Assembly (NCBI GenBank): GCA_039814575.1
Contig: JBCCAY010000007.1
Coordinates: 62,001-126,000, forward strand
From: MED-G105 sp039814575
Lineage (GTDB): Bacteria; Pseudomonadota; Alphaproteobacteria; Caulobacterales; Parvularculaceae
DNA: 64,000 bases
Direction of reading: 5' to 3'
A program made the translations under genes and the position numbers. Of the stretch, positions 19,407 to 28,668 are shown piece after piece (positions within the stretch are counted from its first letter, which is position 1; each line of letters opens with the position of its first letter). The notes beneath the pieces are model-generated. The model was not told where the DNA came from. It saw nothing but the letters and a program-made list of their open reading frames with translations, and made no database searches.

Positions 19407-20276
19407 ATGGTTGAGCAGAACCTCCGCAAAGTCGTCATCCCCGTCGCCGGCCTCGGCACGCGCGTCCTACCCGCGACCAAGTCGATTCCCAAGGAACTCC
19501 TCACCGTCGTCGATCGACCGCTGATTGACTATGTCGTCGGCGAAGCCCGCGACGCGGGTCTCGATACGGTTATTCTTGTCACCGGCCGCGGCAAAGGCGC
19601 CATCGAAGACTATTTCGATCACGCCTTTGAATTGGAAGCGACGCTTAAAGCTAAGAACAAGACCGAAACGCTCGCGGCCCTCGAGAACGCCATCCCCACC
19701 GCGGGCTCGGTTTTATACACTCGCCAACAAGCGCCGCTTGGGCTTGGCCATGCAGTTTGGTGCGCCCGTGATTTAGTCGGCGACGAACCATTCGCAGTTG
19801 CGCTGCCCGACGAGATCAGCGCTGAGCGACCTGGTTTTTTAAAGGAACTTGTCGACGCCTATCAAAAAGTCGGCGGCAATCTCGTCGCCGTTGAAGAGGT
19901 GCCGGCTGAAGAAACGCAAAAATATGGGGTCATCGCACCCAAGGGCGATATCGGCGACCTGATTGAAATGACCGGCATGGTTGAGAAACCCGCGCCCGCC
20001 GATGCGCCATCAAACTTCCGCATTATCGGACGGTATGTTCTGCAGCCGGATATTTTTCCGCTGCTGGAGAAGCAAGGCGCCGGCGCCGGCGGCGAAATTC
20101 AATTGACGGACTCCATGAACACGCTGAATGCGCAACAAACCTTCCACGCGTGCGTTTGCGAAACCGCAATCCATGATTGCGGCTCAAAGCTTGGTTGGCT
20201 GAAAGCGAATGTCGACATGGCCCTAAAAGACGAAAGCCTCGGACCGGACCTCGCTGCGTATATGAAAACACGCTGA
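19407..20276 (+). CDS. galU: UTP-glucose-1-phosphate uridylyltransferase
   Basis: Makes UDP-glucose for surface polysaccharides and other glycosylations. The 289-residue protein has the nucleotide-binding start KVVIPVAGLGTRVLPATKSIPKELL, the LVTGRGKGAIEDYFD segment and AVALPDEI. I start at the ATG at 19407, which puts the conserved beta strand near residue 6. An upstream in-frame ATG at 19305 lies inside the previous gene and would add 34 residues unlike GalU. The ribosome binding site (GGAA) is modest. Confidence 0.96.
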   Translation: MVEQNLRKVVIPVAGLGTRVLPATKSIPKELLTVVDRPLIDYVVGEARDAGLDTVILVTGRGKGAIEDYFDHAFELEATLKAKNKTETLAALENAIPTAGSVLYTRQQAPLGLGHAVWCARDLVGDEPFAVALPDEISAERPGFLKELVDAYQKVGGNLVAVEEVPAEETQKYGVIAPKGDIGDLIEMTGMVEKPAPADAPSNFRIIGRYVLQPDIFPLLEKQGAGAGGEIQLTDSMNTLNAQQTFHACVCETAIHDCGSKLGWLKANVDMALKDESLGPDLAAYMKTR

Positions 20277-20387
20277 TAAATCTATTGATTCCAGAGGTTT
20301 GCAATCGATTTCTGGAAATAGACATTAAATCCGCAGACATCAGGAACTAATGCGCATCCGTTTCCCGGCGCGGGCCGTACAGCGGAT

Positions 20388-21830
20388 ATGACGACTTCCG
20401 CCCTCCTCTGGTTTCGCCGAGATCTGCGCCTTGCCGACAATCCGGCCTTGCGGGCCGCAATCGACGCCGCCAACACCGTAACCCCGGTTTATGTTCTTGA
20501 TGACGATGGGCCTTTCGCCCATGGCGGCGCGGCGAAATGGTGGCTCCATCACTCGCTCAAGGCGCTCGACGCTGATCTGCGAAAGCGCGGGAGTCAGCTT
20601 GTCATCCGTCGCGGCGACGGCCCGACGGAAATTCGCCGCCTCGTTGAAGAAACCGGTGCCGACGCCGTTTATTGGAACCGACGCTACGACAAATATGGCG
20701 TCGCGGCGGACAAGACCCTGAAAACCGACCTCGCCGACGCTGGCGTTGACGCCAAATCTTTTAACGGGGCGCTCTTGCGCGAACCCTGGGAGCTACAAAC
20801 CAAAACGGGCGGCTTCTACAAAGTCTTCACCCCGTTCTGGCGCGCCCTCCAGGCGGCCGGGCCGGCGCGCGACCGCCTGCTGCCGACGCCGAAGTCAATC
20901 CCAACAGCAGATGCACCGCCGTCGCTGACAATCGACGATCTTGAGCTTTTGCCCAACAAGCCAAACTGGGCGAGCGGCTTCGATCCCGAATGGGCGCCCG
21001 GCGAAAAAGGCGCGGGGCAGGCTCTCAATGCCTTTCTTAAACGCGCTGTCGGCGCCTATGACGAAGATCGAAATCGCCCCGACCTTAAAGGAACATCGCG
21101 CCTGTCGCCGCACCTCGCCTTTGGCGAAATCAGCCCCTTGCAAGTCTGGATGCGGACGAAAGACGCGCTCGCGCAGAACCAAGGCGCCGATCGCGGGGGC
21201 ATGGTGTTCTTATCGGAAATCGCCTGGCGAGAATTCGCGTACGTCTTGCTTTATCATTATCCAGATATTCAAACCGATCCCATCAAACCGAACTTCGCCC
21301 ATTTTGACTGGCGTGACGACGAACCGGGTGCCGAGCGTTGGCGGCGTGGTCAGACCGGGTTTCCGATCGTCGACGCAGGGATGCGCCAGCTTTGGACCAC
21401 TGGCTGGATGCACAATCGTGTGCGTATGATCGTCGCAAGCTTTCTTTCCAAGAACATGCTGGTTCCCTGGCAAGACGGCGAGCGGTGGTTTTGGGATACG
21501 CTTCTTGACGCCGACCCCGCGAGCAATACGGCGAGCTGGCAATGGGTCGCCGGCTCCGGCGCTGACGCCGCCCCCTATTTCCGGATTTTCAATCCCGTGA
21601 GCCAGGGCCAAAAGTTTGACCCCGACGGCGACTACGTGCGCACCTTCGTACCCGAACTATCGAAACTTAGCGCCAAACACATCCACACGCCCTATGAGGC
21701 GCCGCCCGACGCGCTGCACGCAGCTGGCGTTCGGCTCGGGGAAACTTACCCGACGCCAATGCTCGACCTCGGCGCCACACGAAAGCGCGCCCTTGCGTCC
21801 TATGAATCAGTGAAAATGGCGGGAACGTGA
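20388..21830 (+). CDS. phrB: Deoxyribodipyrimidine photolyase
   Basis: A 480-residue class I CPD photolyase, which uses blue light to reverse pyrimidine dimers. The N-terminal antenna domain opens with ALLWFRRDLRLADNPAL. The FAD-binding domain has GRxxLSPHLAFG-like TSRLSPHLAFGEISP, WREFAYVLLYH, TGWMHNRVRMIVASFL and the ASWQWVAGSGADAAPYFRIF stretch that holds the flavin. The C-terminal YPTPMLDLGATRKRAL matches the family. The binding site before the ATG is weak. Whether it repairs CPDs or is a cryptochrome-like sensor cannot be settled from sequence alone, but the FAD-binding motifs favour repair. Confidence 0.95.
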   Translation: MTTSALLWFRRDLRLADNPALRAAIDAANTVTPVYVLDDDGPFAHGGAAKWWLHHSLKALDADLRKRGSQLVIRRGDGPTEIRRLVEETGADAVYWNRRYDKYGVAADKTLKTDLADAGVDAKSFNGALLREPWELQTKTGGFYKVFTPFWRALQAAGPARDRLLPTPKSIPTADAPPSLTIDDLELLPNKPNWASGFDPEWAPGEKGAGQALNAFLKRAVGAYDEDRNRPDLKGTSRLSPHLAFGEISPLQVWMRTKDALAQNQGADRGGMVFLSEIAWREFAYVLLYHYPDIQTDPIKPNFAHFDWRDDEPGAERWRRGQTGFPIVDAGMRQLWTTGWMHNRVRMIVASFLSKNMLVPWQDGERWFWDTLLDADPASNTASWQWVAGSGADAAPYFRIFNPVSQGQKFDPDGDYVRTFVPELSKLSAKHIHTPYEAPPDALHAAGVRLGETYPTPMLDLGATRKRALASYESVKMAGT

Positions 21831-21900
21831 ACCCACGGCGTGAACCTTAACGCGCCTTTCCGCCGTATATTCAACAAGAAAGCAGATTTTAGGACGACGC

Positions 21901-23181
21901 ATGACCGACGCCACGTCACTCTCAAACCCCGCCGCAAACCCGGTCGCCAACGCCCTTAGCAGTGAGAGCGGCGCCTCGGAGACGCAGCTTCCGCCCAGTT
22001 GGTCGGCGCCGATGTTTTACATTCTGTGCAAATTCGTTGGAGCGAAAATCCGCTACGGCACATTGACGATCATCCTGCCGAATGGCGGGCGCCTCGTTTA
22101 TCAAGGCGCAGAAGAACAGGACTTAAACGCTGTTCTCATTGTTAAAGACTTCGCCTTCGCGCGGCGCACCTTGCTCGGCGGCGATATTGGCTTCTACGAG
22201 TCCTACGCCGACGGGCAATGGGACTCACCTAATCTTGCCGATTGCTTGACCATCTTTGCACGGAACGCTGACTATATCGCCAGCGCCTTCGACGCGACGC
22301 CGCTCGCCGGACTTCTCGAGACATTTCGGCACAATGGCAACCGCAACACGAAGAAGGGATCACGCCGCAACATCGCAGCCCATTATGATCTCGGCAATGA
22401 TTTTTATGAGATGTGGCTCGATCCGACGATGACATACTCATCCGCGAAATTTAGCTCGACCAATGACGATTTAGCCGATGCACAGCTGAACAAATACGAC
22501 GCCCTCGCCCGCTCGATCGGTTTAAAGCCCGGCGACGAGGTTTTGGAGATCGGCTGCGGCTGGGGTGGGTTCGCTGAATTCGCCGCCAAAGATGTCGGTG
22601 CGCGCGTCACCGGCCTCACCCTTTCCAAAGAGCAACTCGACTATGCGCAGAAACGTATTTTCGAAGCCGGCCTCGCCGAGAAAGTGAACTTCAAATTACT
22701 CGACTATCGCGACGAGCGCGGCGCCTATGACAAAATTGCATCGATTGAAATGTTCGAAGCGGTCGGCGAGGAGTATTGGCCGGCTTACTTTGGGCAAGTG
22801 CGCGATCGCTTAAAACCCGGCGGCGTCGCCGGCTTACAAGTCATCACGATCGCCGACCGAATGTTCGAGCATTATCGCCGCTCCATCGACTTTATACAGC
22901 GCTACGTCTTCCCTGGCGGCTTTTTGCCGAGCCCTTCTCTTCTGCGCGGCAATATTGAAGCGGCTGGCCTGACGGTGCGCGAGGCGACGAGCTTCGGCGG
23001 CGATTACGCCCGCACCCTCGCCAATTGGCACGAGACGTTCCTAGAGCGCTGGAGCGAGATCAAGCCGTTGGGCTTCGACGAACAGTTTAAAAAACTCTGG
23101 CGGTTCTACTTCGCCTATTGCGAAGCCGGCTTTCGCGCAGCGACCACCGATGTCTGCCAAATAACGGCGGCCAAGAGCTGA
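21901..23181 (+). CDS. cfa: Cyclopropane-fatty-acyl-phospholipid synthase family methyltransferase
   Basis: A 426-residue SAM-dependent methyltransferase of the CFA synthase family, which adds a methylene bridge to unsaturated membrane lipids. The SAM-binding motif VLEIGCGWGGFAEFAA is at about residues 215-230. Upstream lie NIAAHYDLGNDFYEMWLD and MTYSSAKF, the typical entry to the catalytic domain. IEMFEAVGEEYWP and IDFIQRYVFPGGFLPS follow. An AGGA site lies 7 bases before the ATG. Close relatives methylate or desaturate other fatty chains, so the exact product is not certain. It follows the photolyase by 70 bases. Confidence 0.92.
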   Translation: MTDATSLSNPAANPVANALSSESGASETQLPPSWSAPMFYILCKFVGAKIRYGTLTIILPNGGRLVYQGAEEQDLNAVLIVKDFAFARRTLLGGDIGFYESYADGQWDSPNLADCLTIFARNADYIASAFDATPLAGLLETFRHNGNRNTKKGSRRNIAAHYDLGNDFYEMWLDPTMTYSSAKFSSTNDDLADAQLNKYDALARSIGLKPGDEVLEIGCGWGGFAEFAAKDVGARVTGLTLSKEQLDYAQKRIFEAGLAEKVNFKLLDYRDERGAYDKIASIEMFEAVGEEYWPAYFGQVRDRLKPGGVAGLQVITIADRMFEHYRRSIDFIQRYVFPGGFLPSPSLLRGNIEAAGLTVREATSFGGDYARTLANWHETFLERWSEIKPLGFDEQFKKLWRFYFAYCEAGFRAATTDVCQITAAKS

Positions 23182-23331
23182 GCGAGCGCGACTAAAGATA
23201 ACGCTAGGGACTCTGATCGGACCAACCAGAACAGGCGGCTTTCCCCTTTCGGCGCGAGCGGGTATGAACGGCGACCACTCGCCGTTCGGCCAAGCCATCG
23301 CTTGACGCCCCTTGGAGAAAGTTCGCCGCCC

Positions 23332-24333
23332 ATGCGCTTCCACGACACTGTCCTCTCAAAGATCGGCGACACGCCGCTTATCAAGCTGCAACGCGCCTCG
23401 GAAGAGACCGGCTGCACCATTCTCGGTAAAGCGGAGTTCCTAAATCCCGGACAATCAGTGAAGGACCGCGCCGCCCTCGGCATCATCCGAGACGCTGAAG
23501 CGCGTGGTGCGATTAAGCCGGGCGGCGTCATCGTTGAAGGCACCGCCGGGAACACCGGCATCGGCCTCGCCATGGTCGGCGCTGTCCTTGGCTATGACGT
23601 CAAAATCGTCTTCCCGCGCACCCAAAGCGTTGAGAAAAAACAGGCAATCCGGCTCCTTGGCGCTGAACTCATCGAAGTCGACGCTGTCCCTTACGCCGAC
23701 CCCAAGAATTATGTTCGTTATTCTGGGCAATTGGCCGAAGAGCTCGCCAAAACCGCGCCGAACGGCGCTCTGTGGGCGAACCAATTCGACAACGCCGCGA
23801 ACCGCAACGCCCACTACACGACGACTGGACCGGAAATCTGGGATCAGACCGACGGAAAAGTCGACGGCTTCACCTGCGCTGCCGGCTCCGGCGGGACGAT
23901 CGCCGGCGTCACCATGGCGCTGAAAGAACGCAACAAAGACGTGAAGTGCGTTCTCACCGATCCTATGGGCGCCAAGCTTTATAGCTGGGTAAAGACCGGC
24001 GAGCTTACAAGCGAAGGCTCTTCTATTACGGAAGGCATCGGCCAAGGGCGCGTCACCGGCAATCTCGACGGCATGGCGTTTGACGACGCCTATCGCGTGC
24101 CGGACGAAGAGGCGCTGCACATTCTCTTCCGCCTGGTCGAAGAAGAAGGCCTTTGCCTCGGCGGATCAGCGGGGATCAACATCGCGGGCGCGATCCGTCT
24201 CGCCAAAGAGATGGGGCCGGGCCATACGATCGTCACCATTTTGTGCGATTATGGCAATCGATACGCCTCCAAACTGTTCAATCCGGAGTTTCTTGAATCA
24301 AAAGGACTACCGACGCCGCCATGGATGAGCTGA
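23332..24333 (+). CDS. cysK: Cysteine synthase (O-acetylserine sulfhydrylase family)
   Basis: A PLP enzyme that makes cysteine from O-acetylserine and sulfide. I start at the ATG at 23332 (MRFHDTVLSKIGDTPLIKLQ), the usual N-terminus; an upstream TTG at 23302 would add ten unlikely residues. Lys44 in NPGQSVKDRAALG is the PLP lysine. GTAGNTGIGLAMV binds the substrate and GSGGTIAGV the phosphate. At 333 residues it is slightly longer than typical CysK, with some resemblance to cystathionine beta-synthase-like forms. The sulfurtransferase gene starts at the base after its stop, so the two form an operon. Confidence 0.93.
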   Translation: MRFHDTVLSKIGDTPLIKLQRASEETGCTILGKAEFLNPGQSVKDRAALGIIRDAEARGAIKPGGVIVEGTAGNTGIGLAMVGAVLGYDVKIVFPRTQSVEKKQAIRLLGAELIEVDAVPYADPKNYVRYSGQLAEELAKTAPNGALWANQFDNAANRNAHYTTTGPEIWDQTDGKVDGFTCAAGSGGTIAGVTMALKERNKDVKCVLTDPMGAKLYSWVKTGELTSEGSSITEGIGQGRVTGNLDGMAFDDAYRVPDEEALHILFRLVEEEGLCLGGSAGINIAGAIRLAKEMGPGHTIVTILCDYGNRYASKLFNPEFLESKGLPTPPWMS

Positions 24334-25206
24334 ATGGATGAGCTAACCGGCCCTCTCGTTTCAACTGACGCCCTTGCTGCAGCACTCGCCGATCCGGCGA
24401 CAAATGTGCAGATTGTCGACGGCTCCTGGCGTCTCGATAAAAGCAACGGCCCGGCCGTCGACGGATTCATTGGAGCGCATTTACCGGGCGCGGTTTTTTT
24501 CGACCTCGACGCGGTTAGCGATCAAACAAGCGATCTACCGCATATGCTGCCGACGCCGGCGGCGTTCGCCGAGGCGGTCGCAGCGCTCGGTTTATCGCCA
24601 GATGTTCCGACAATTGTTTACGACGAAGCCGGACTATTCTCCGCCGCCCGAGTGTGGTGGACCTTTAAGGCCATGGGCTGGCGGGATGTCGCCGTCCTCG
24701 ACGGCGGCTTGCCGAAATGGCGCACCGAAGGGCGCCCGCTTGAGAGCGGCGCTTCGACGACCAAAAGCGCACCGCAAGCGACATCGCCGCACGAAGCCCC
24801 CTTTCGCGTCGCCGCGGCTAAAGACGTTTTACGCGCGATCGCAACGGGCGACGCTAAAATTATCGACGCCCGCCCCGCCCCTCGTTTTCAAGGCTCAGCG
24901 CCGGAGCCGCGCGCGGGCCTCAGATCAGGCGCCATGCCGAGCGCGGTGAACATTCCGTTTGCAGCACTTCTCTCGGGCGACGGTCGCTTGAAGCCGGCAG
25001 CGCAGCTCGCCGAAATCTTCGACGCGGCTGGCGTAGCCGGTGACGACGCCGTCATCGCCAGCTGCGGTTCCGGCGTCACCGCCGCGATTATCATATTAGC
25101 GCTCGCCGTTTTAGGCCGCGAGAAGCACGCGCTCTATGACGGTTCCTTCGCAGAATGGGGCGACGCCTCGGCGGCCGAGCGTTTTCCAGTGGTCACCGCG
25201 TTATAG
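24334..25206 (+). CDS. sseA: 3-Mercaptopyruvate/thiosulfate sulfurtransferase
   Basis: A 290-residue tandem-rhodanese enzyme. The N-terminal non-catalytic rhodanese domain has the family start LVSTDALAAAL and IVYDEAGLFSAARVWW. The C-terminal domain carries the active Cys244 in CGSGVTA; this loop sequence is the mercaptopyruvate type rather than the CRKGVT thiosulfate type. It transfers sulfane sulfur from 3-mercaptopyruvate, fitting its place immediately after cysteine synthase. Its ATG follows the upstream stop directly, so translation is probably coupled. Confidence 0.94.
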   Translation: MDELTGPLVSTDALAAALADPATNVQIVDGSWRLDKSNGPAVDGFIGAHLPGAVFFDLDAVSDQTSDLPHMLPTPAAFAEAVAALGLSPDVPTIVYDEAGLFSAARVWWTFKAMGWRDVAVLDGGLPKWRTEGRPLESGASTTKSAPQATSPHEAPFRVAAAKDVLRAIATGDAKIIDARPAPRFQGSAPEPRAGLRSGAMPSAVNIPFAALLSGDGRLKPAAQLAEIFDAAGVAGDDAVIASCGSGVTAAIIILALAVLGREKHALYDGSFAEWGDASAAERFPVVTAL

Positions 25207-25322
25207 CCTCTTGATCGTCGCGACAGCGCGGGATTTGATCGGACACCAGTGAATTCAATGACGGGAAAATCATGGCAAGCATATCCATGACAGACCGGAA
25301 GGGACTCGGTTAACCTCGCGCC

Positions 25323-25895
25323 ATGAGACAAAAAGTGGACGTTACGATCACTTTCTTGGAGCAAACCGAGCGCCGCGCCTCGACGTTTGCGCCCCCGCCC
25401 GTGCCGCAATTGGCGATTCTCCGAGCGGAAGACCCGCCGGCGCATTTTTATCGCTACCTGTACGACTTAGTGGGCGAACGCTATCACTGGCTGACGCGCA
25501 AAAACCTCAGCGACGAGGCGCTGTTGGAGATCATCGCCGCGCCCGAGACCCACATCTATGTGCTCTACTATAAGGGCGCGCCGGCAGGGTTTTGTGAAAT
25601 CGATAAACACGATGCGGACGCAGTGTGCATCAAGCTTTTCGGCCTGGCGCCGCACGCCTATGGCCAGGGCCTCGGACGCTATTTTTTCAGCCAGTGCGTC
25701 GATCTCGCCTGGCAGACCGGCCCAAGCCGCGTGGTTCTGGAAACGTGCACCCTCGATCACCCGGCGGCCTTACCGCTCTATCAGAAGCTCGGCTTTACGC
25801 CTTATGCAACGCGCCGGGGCGTCGTGGACCTGCCTGAGGAGGCGCTACAAAGTCCCGCAAACGAGCCGACGCCCGCCGACCCATCATCGATGTGA
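25323..25895 (+). CDS. GNAT family N-acetyltransferase
   Basis: A 190-residue GNAT acetyltransferase. The core has YVLYYKGAPAGFCEID (about 80-95), then VCIKLFGLAPHAYGQGLGRYFF, where the Q/RxxGxG/A acetyl-CoA loop reads GQGLGR. LETCTLDHPAALPLYQKLGFTPY completes the fold. The acceptor substrate is unknown. It lies between sseA and metC on the same strand but about 116 and 147 bases away respectively, so co-transcription is possible but not certain. The binding site is weak. Confidence 0.88.
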   Translation: MRQKVDVTITFLEQTERRASTFAPPPVPQLAILRAEDPPAHFYRYLYDLVGERYHWLTRKNLSDEALLEIIAAPETHIYVLYYKGAPAGFCEIDKHDADAVCIKLFGLAPHAYGQGLGRYFFSQCVDLAWQTGPSRVVLETCTLDHPAALPLYQKLGFTPYATRRGVVDLPEEALQSPANEPTPADPSSM

Positions 25896-26042
25896 ATCCG
25901 TTTTACGCAAAGGCGATTCTGATAATTAAGCTTCCGCCGTATGACCGCACTGCGCTAAGACGAAACGTCCGCATCGAGGCGCAGCAGCCGCGTTGGCGGC
26001 GTCATCCGTTTCTCTTTGCTGTAGGGCCTATTTCGTAACGCT

Positions 26043-27203
26043 ATGAAAGAACCGACGAAACTCGTCACCGCCGGTAGGCCGGTGGAAAGGCCGGCGCACC
26101 CGGTCAACCAACCGGTTGAGCGCGCCTCCACCATCCTTTTCCCAACCTATGACGATTTCCTCGAAGGGAAGAAAAAGATCCGCTATGGCCGCCTTGGCAC
26201 CAGCAGCCACCGCGCCCTTGAAGAAGCTGTAACGGCGCTCGAAGGCGGTGTTGAAACCCGCCTTGCGCCTTCCGGCATGCAAGCGTGCGTCGCGGCGATC
26301 TTGGCGTTTGTGAAAAACGGCGACCATATCCTTATGGCCGACGGCGTTTACGATCCAACACGCAAATTCGCCGAAGGCTTCCTCAAGAAATTCGGCGTGG
26401 AGACGACTTTCTTTGATCCTATGCTCGGCGGCGACATCAAAGACTTGATGCGGCCCGAGACGACGCTCGTCTTCGCCGAAGCGCCAAGTTCATTAACGTT
26501 TGAAGTCTGCGACCTTCCCGCGATCGCCGCCGCCGCCCATGAGGGCGGCGGCGCTGTCGTCGTCGACAACACTTGGTCAGCCGGCGTTTACTACAAACCC
26601 CTAAGCCTCGGCGCTGATGTCAGCGTGCAAGCGTGCACAAAGTATTTATGCGGGCATGCGGATAGTCTCGTCGGCAGCATCTCCGCCGCCCATGAAGACG
26701 CCGCGCGCGCCATCTTCCAATCACTGTTACGTATTGGCTCCAACGTTTCGGCCGATGACGCCTATCTTACTTTACGCGGCATGCGCACATTAACGACGCG
26801 CCTTGAGCGACACCAGGCGACCGGCCTGAAGCTCGCCAAATGGCTCGGCAAGCGCGAAGATGTGAAACAAGTCCTCCACCCCGCCCTTAAAACGACGCCG
26901 GGTCACGCCAATTGGAAGCGCGACTTCACGGGCGCCAGCGGCCTCTTCGGCATTGTCTTAGAGACTAATGACGAGCCGGCCTTGCGCGCCTTCCATGATG
27001 CGCTTCGCTTGTTCGGGATGGGCTTTTCCTGGGGCGGCTTTGAGAGTTTGTGCATTCCCGTCGATCCCGCCGCCAACAGGAGCGCTGTTCCCTGGACGGA
27101 AGACGGCGCCGTACTGCGGCTTCACGCAGGCCTTGAAGATTTGGAAGACCTCGTATTGGATTTAGAGTCAGCGTTCGCGGCGATGGCGATCGCATTGGAC
27201 TAA
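26043..27203 (+). CDS. metC: Cystathionine beta-lyase
   Basis: A 386-residue PLP enzyme of the Cys/Met metabolism family, converting cystathionine to homocysteine for methionine synthesis. The start region (NQPVERASTILFPTYDDF), RYGRLGTSSHRALEEAV, GVYDPTRKF and VVDNTWSAGVYYKPL are family motifs, and Lys200 in ACTKYLCGHADS binds PLP. MetC and gamma-synthases/lyases are closely related; the overall pattern here is the beta-lyase type. With cysK and sseA nearby, the 23-27 kb stretch looks like a sulfur amino acid cluster. Confidence 0.93.
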   Translation: MKEPTKLVTAGRPVERPAHPVNQPVERASTILFPTYDDFLEGKKKIRYGRLGTSSHRALEEAVTALEGGVETRLAPSGMQACVAAILAFVKNGDHILMADGVYDPTRKFAEGFLKKFGVETTFFDPMLGGDIKDLMRPETTLVFAEAPSSLTFEVCDLPAIAAAAHEGGGAVVVDNTWSAGVYYKPLSLGADVSVQACTKYLCGHADSLVGSISAAHEDAARAIFQSLLRIGSNVSADDAYLTLRGMRTLTTRLERHQATGLKLAKWLGKREDVKQVLHPALKTTPGHANWKRDFTGASGLFGIVLETNDEPALRAFHDALRLFGMGFSWGGFESLCIPVDPAANRSAVPWTEDGAVLRLHAGLEDLEDLVLDLESAFAAMAIALD

Positions 27204-27260
27204 CGCTCCTCGGCCGGAACGCAACAACGCTGTGGCGAATAGTAAATCGTAGGAATCGGC

Positions 27261-27566
27261 ATGAAACTGGGAATTGCGAAAATCGCGCTTGGCTTGGGAT
27301 GCTTGAGCCTCAGCGCCTGCGCCAATTCTATGACGAAAATTGTCACGACGCCGCCGGGCGCGACCGTGACCGTCGCCGGCTACGGGCAATGCGAAACCCC
27401 GTGCACGGTTGAACTCGACGGCGCGCGCCGCATCACCGTCGCGAAGGCGGGCTATAAACGTCGCGATTTAGTGGTTGGCCCCGACGCCGGCAATGTCAAA
27501 CTCGACCTAGAACTCGCGGCGCCAACACAAGGTGTTGAAGCCGGTGAACTGCCGCCGCTGAACTAG
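27261..27566 (+). CDS. PEGA-domain lipoprotein
   Basis: A 101-residue lipoprotein. The signal peptide ends in the lipobox LSAC (Cys at about residue 20). A PEGA-like domain follows: VTTPPGATVTVAGYGQCETPCTVEL, then the ITVAKAGYKRR strand. PEGA modules are small surface-exposed beta folds, often wall- or ligand-binding; no specific role can be assigned. An AGGAAT site lies in front of the ATG. A hairpin follows directly after the stop. Confidence 0.85.
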   Translation: MKLGIAKIALGLGCLSLSACANSMTKIVTTPPGATVTVAGYGQCETPCTVELDGARRITVAKAGYKRRDLVVGPDAGNVKLDLELAAPTQGVEAGELPPLN

Positions 27567-27601
27567 AGCATCAGCAACTTCGCTTGAAGCAAGCTAATGC
27601 T
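27567..27601 (+). terminator. Imperfect hairpin after the PEGA lipoprotein gene
   Basis: An interrupted inverted repeat beginning right after the lipoprotein stop. The outer arms are AGCAT and ATGCT, the middle arms AGC and GCT, and the inner arms CTTC and GAAG around a GCTT loop. No T tract follows, so it could be a weak terminator or an mRNA-end stabiliser. It lies between convergent genes. Confidence 0.4.
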
Positions 27602-27683
27602 GCAGAGTCATGCTTCCGAACGCCCGAACCGATCTTATACAGATCCAACGTGGTCATCGGGCGCTCTAGAAACTGGTAGATGC

Positions 27684-28514
27684 TTAGAACCAATATGATT
27701 TCTGCAGGCGCTGCAGGAACAACGGCGTCGATGACGGACGCATGGTGATCGGCCAATTTAAAGACCGGCCAAGCTGCGCCTGAGCGGACTGTTCTTCGAT
27801 CGCATACCCATCGAGCTCAATCCGAACCCAGAGCGTCGCCGACTCAGAACGCGCCGGCACCCCAGCACGAATAACAATTTTATTGTTGCTGATACGAAGA
27901 TCGCCGCCGGCGTTACGGAAGATATTATACGTGTTGCCCGTATCGCCGTTATGAAGCCGTCCGCGCAAGGTGCCGCGTCGGATCATGGAGCGAACATCGT
28001 CTTTCGTGCCGTTCGGAAGATTGACCGTCAAAGTGACATTATAAACCGCAGCCCGGCGCTGCTGGACTTCCGTCAGCTCTGCGTTCGCTTCCTGTGTAAA
28101 GACAGCGGTCGAAACAGAGGCCGGCTGCAATCCTGGCAGGTCGTCGTCCGACATGCCGCTGAGCCCGGCGGCGAGATCCGGCGGGACGGCGGTCATTAAG
28201 ACAGCGAGAAGACCAAAGCCTTGCGCGAACGCGCCTTGGCGCGTGATGGGCTGAAAATAGAATATCGACCCCGCGCCGACGCCGATGATCGCCAGCGTCA
28301 CCGTCCACAGCGGCAAGTGGCCGAAGCCGAAAAAGTCGCCCAACAAGGCCGCCCACTGGTTGATCGTGAACAGCGCCGAAGCCTCGCCTTTTTGTTGGAA
28401 GTCCGTGATCAACGCCGCGACGATGCCGGTGGCGCCGGCCAGGCCGAGCCCTAACATGTCGCTGACGCCGTAGTCTCCAGGCGCTTTGACGCCCCGTTTT
28501 ACGCCATAAGGCAT
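27684..28514 (-). CDS. Unknown membrane protein with a C-terminal soluble domain
   Basis: I do not recognise this family. I start at the ATG at 28514 (MPYGVKRGVKAPGDYGVSDM), which has a GGGGA site 7 bases in front; a TTG 21 bases upstream is an alternative. The ~276-residue protein has hydrophobic segments near residues 18-36, 69-90 and 95-115. A 160-residue polar domain follows, apparently outside the membrane, with predicted beta strands such as YNVTLTVNLPNGTKDDV and SESATLWVRIELDGYAIEE. It ends in a basic, Pro-rich tail. No catalytic motif stands out. It converges with the PEGA lipoprotein gene. Confidence 0.75.
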   Translation of the reverse strand: MPYGVKRGVKAPGDYGVSDMLGLGLAGATGIVAALITDFQQKGEASALFTINQWAALLGDFFGFGHLPLWTVTLAIIGVGAGSIFYFQPITRQGAFAQGFGLLAVLMTAVPPDLAAGLSGMSDDDLPGLQPASVSTAVFTQEANAELTEVQQRRAAVYNVTLTVNLPNGTKDDVRSMIRRGTLRGRLHNGDTGNTYNIFRNAGGDLRISNNKIVIRAGVPARSESATLWVRIELDGYAIEEQSAQAQLGRSLNWPITMRPSSTPLFLQRLQKSYWF

Positions 28515-28668
28515 CCCAAAATCCCCATTCACCAAGTTACCCGCGGCAAGAAGCCTAACGCCTAATCGCGGGCCCGCCTAGGGGAGAATTGAGGGTTAGG
28601 CCGAGCCTGAAAAAGACCAAACCAGAGGACCGAACTAAAGGGCCAAATCAAAGACCGAACGGCCTTCT

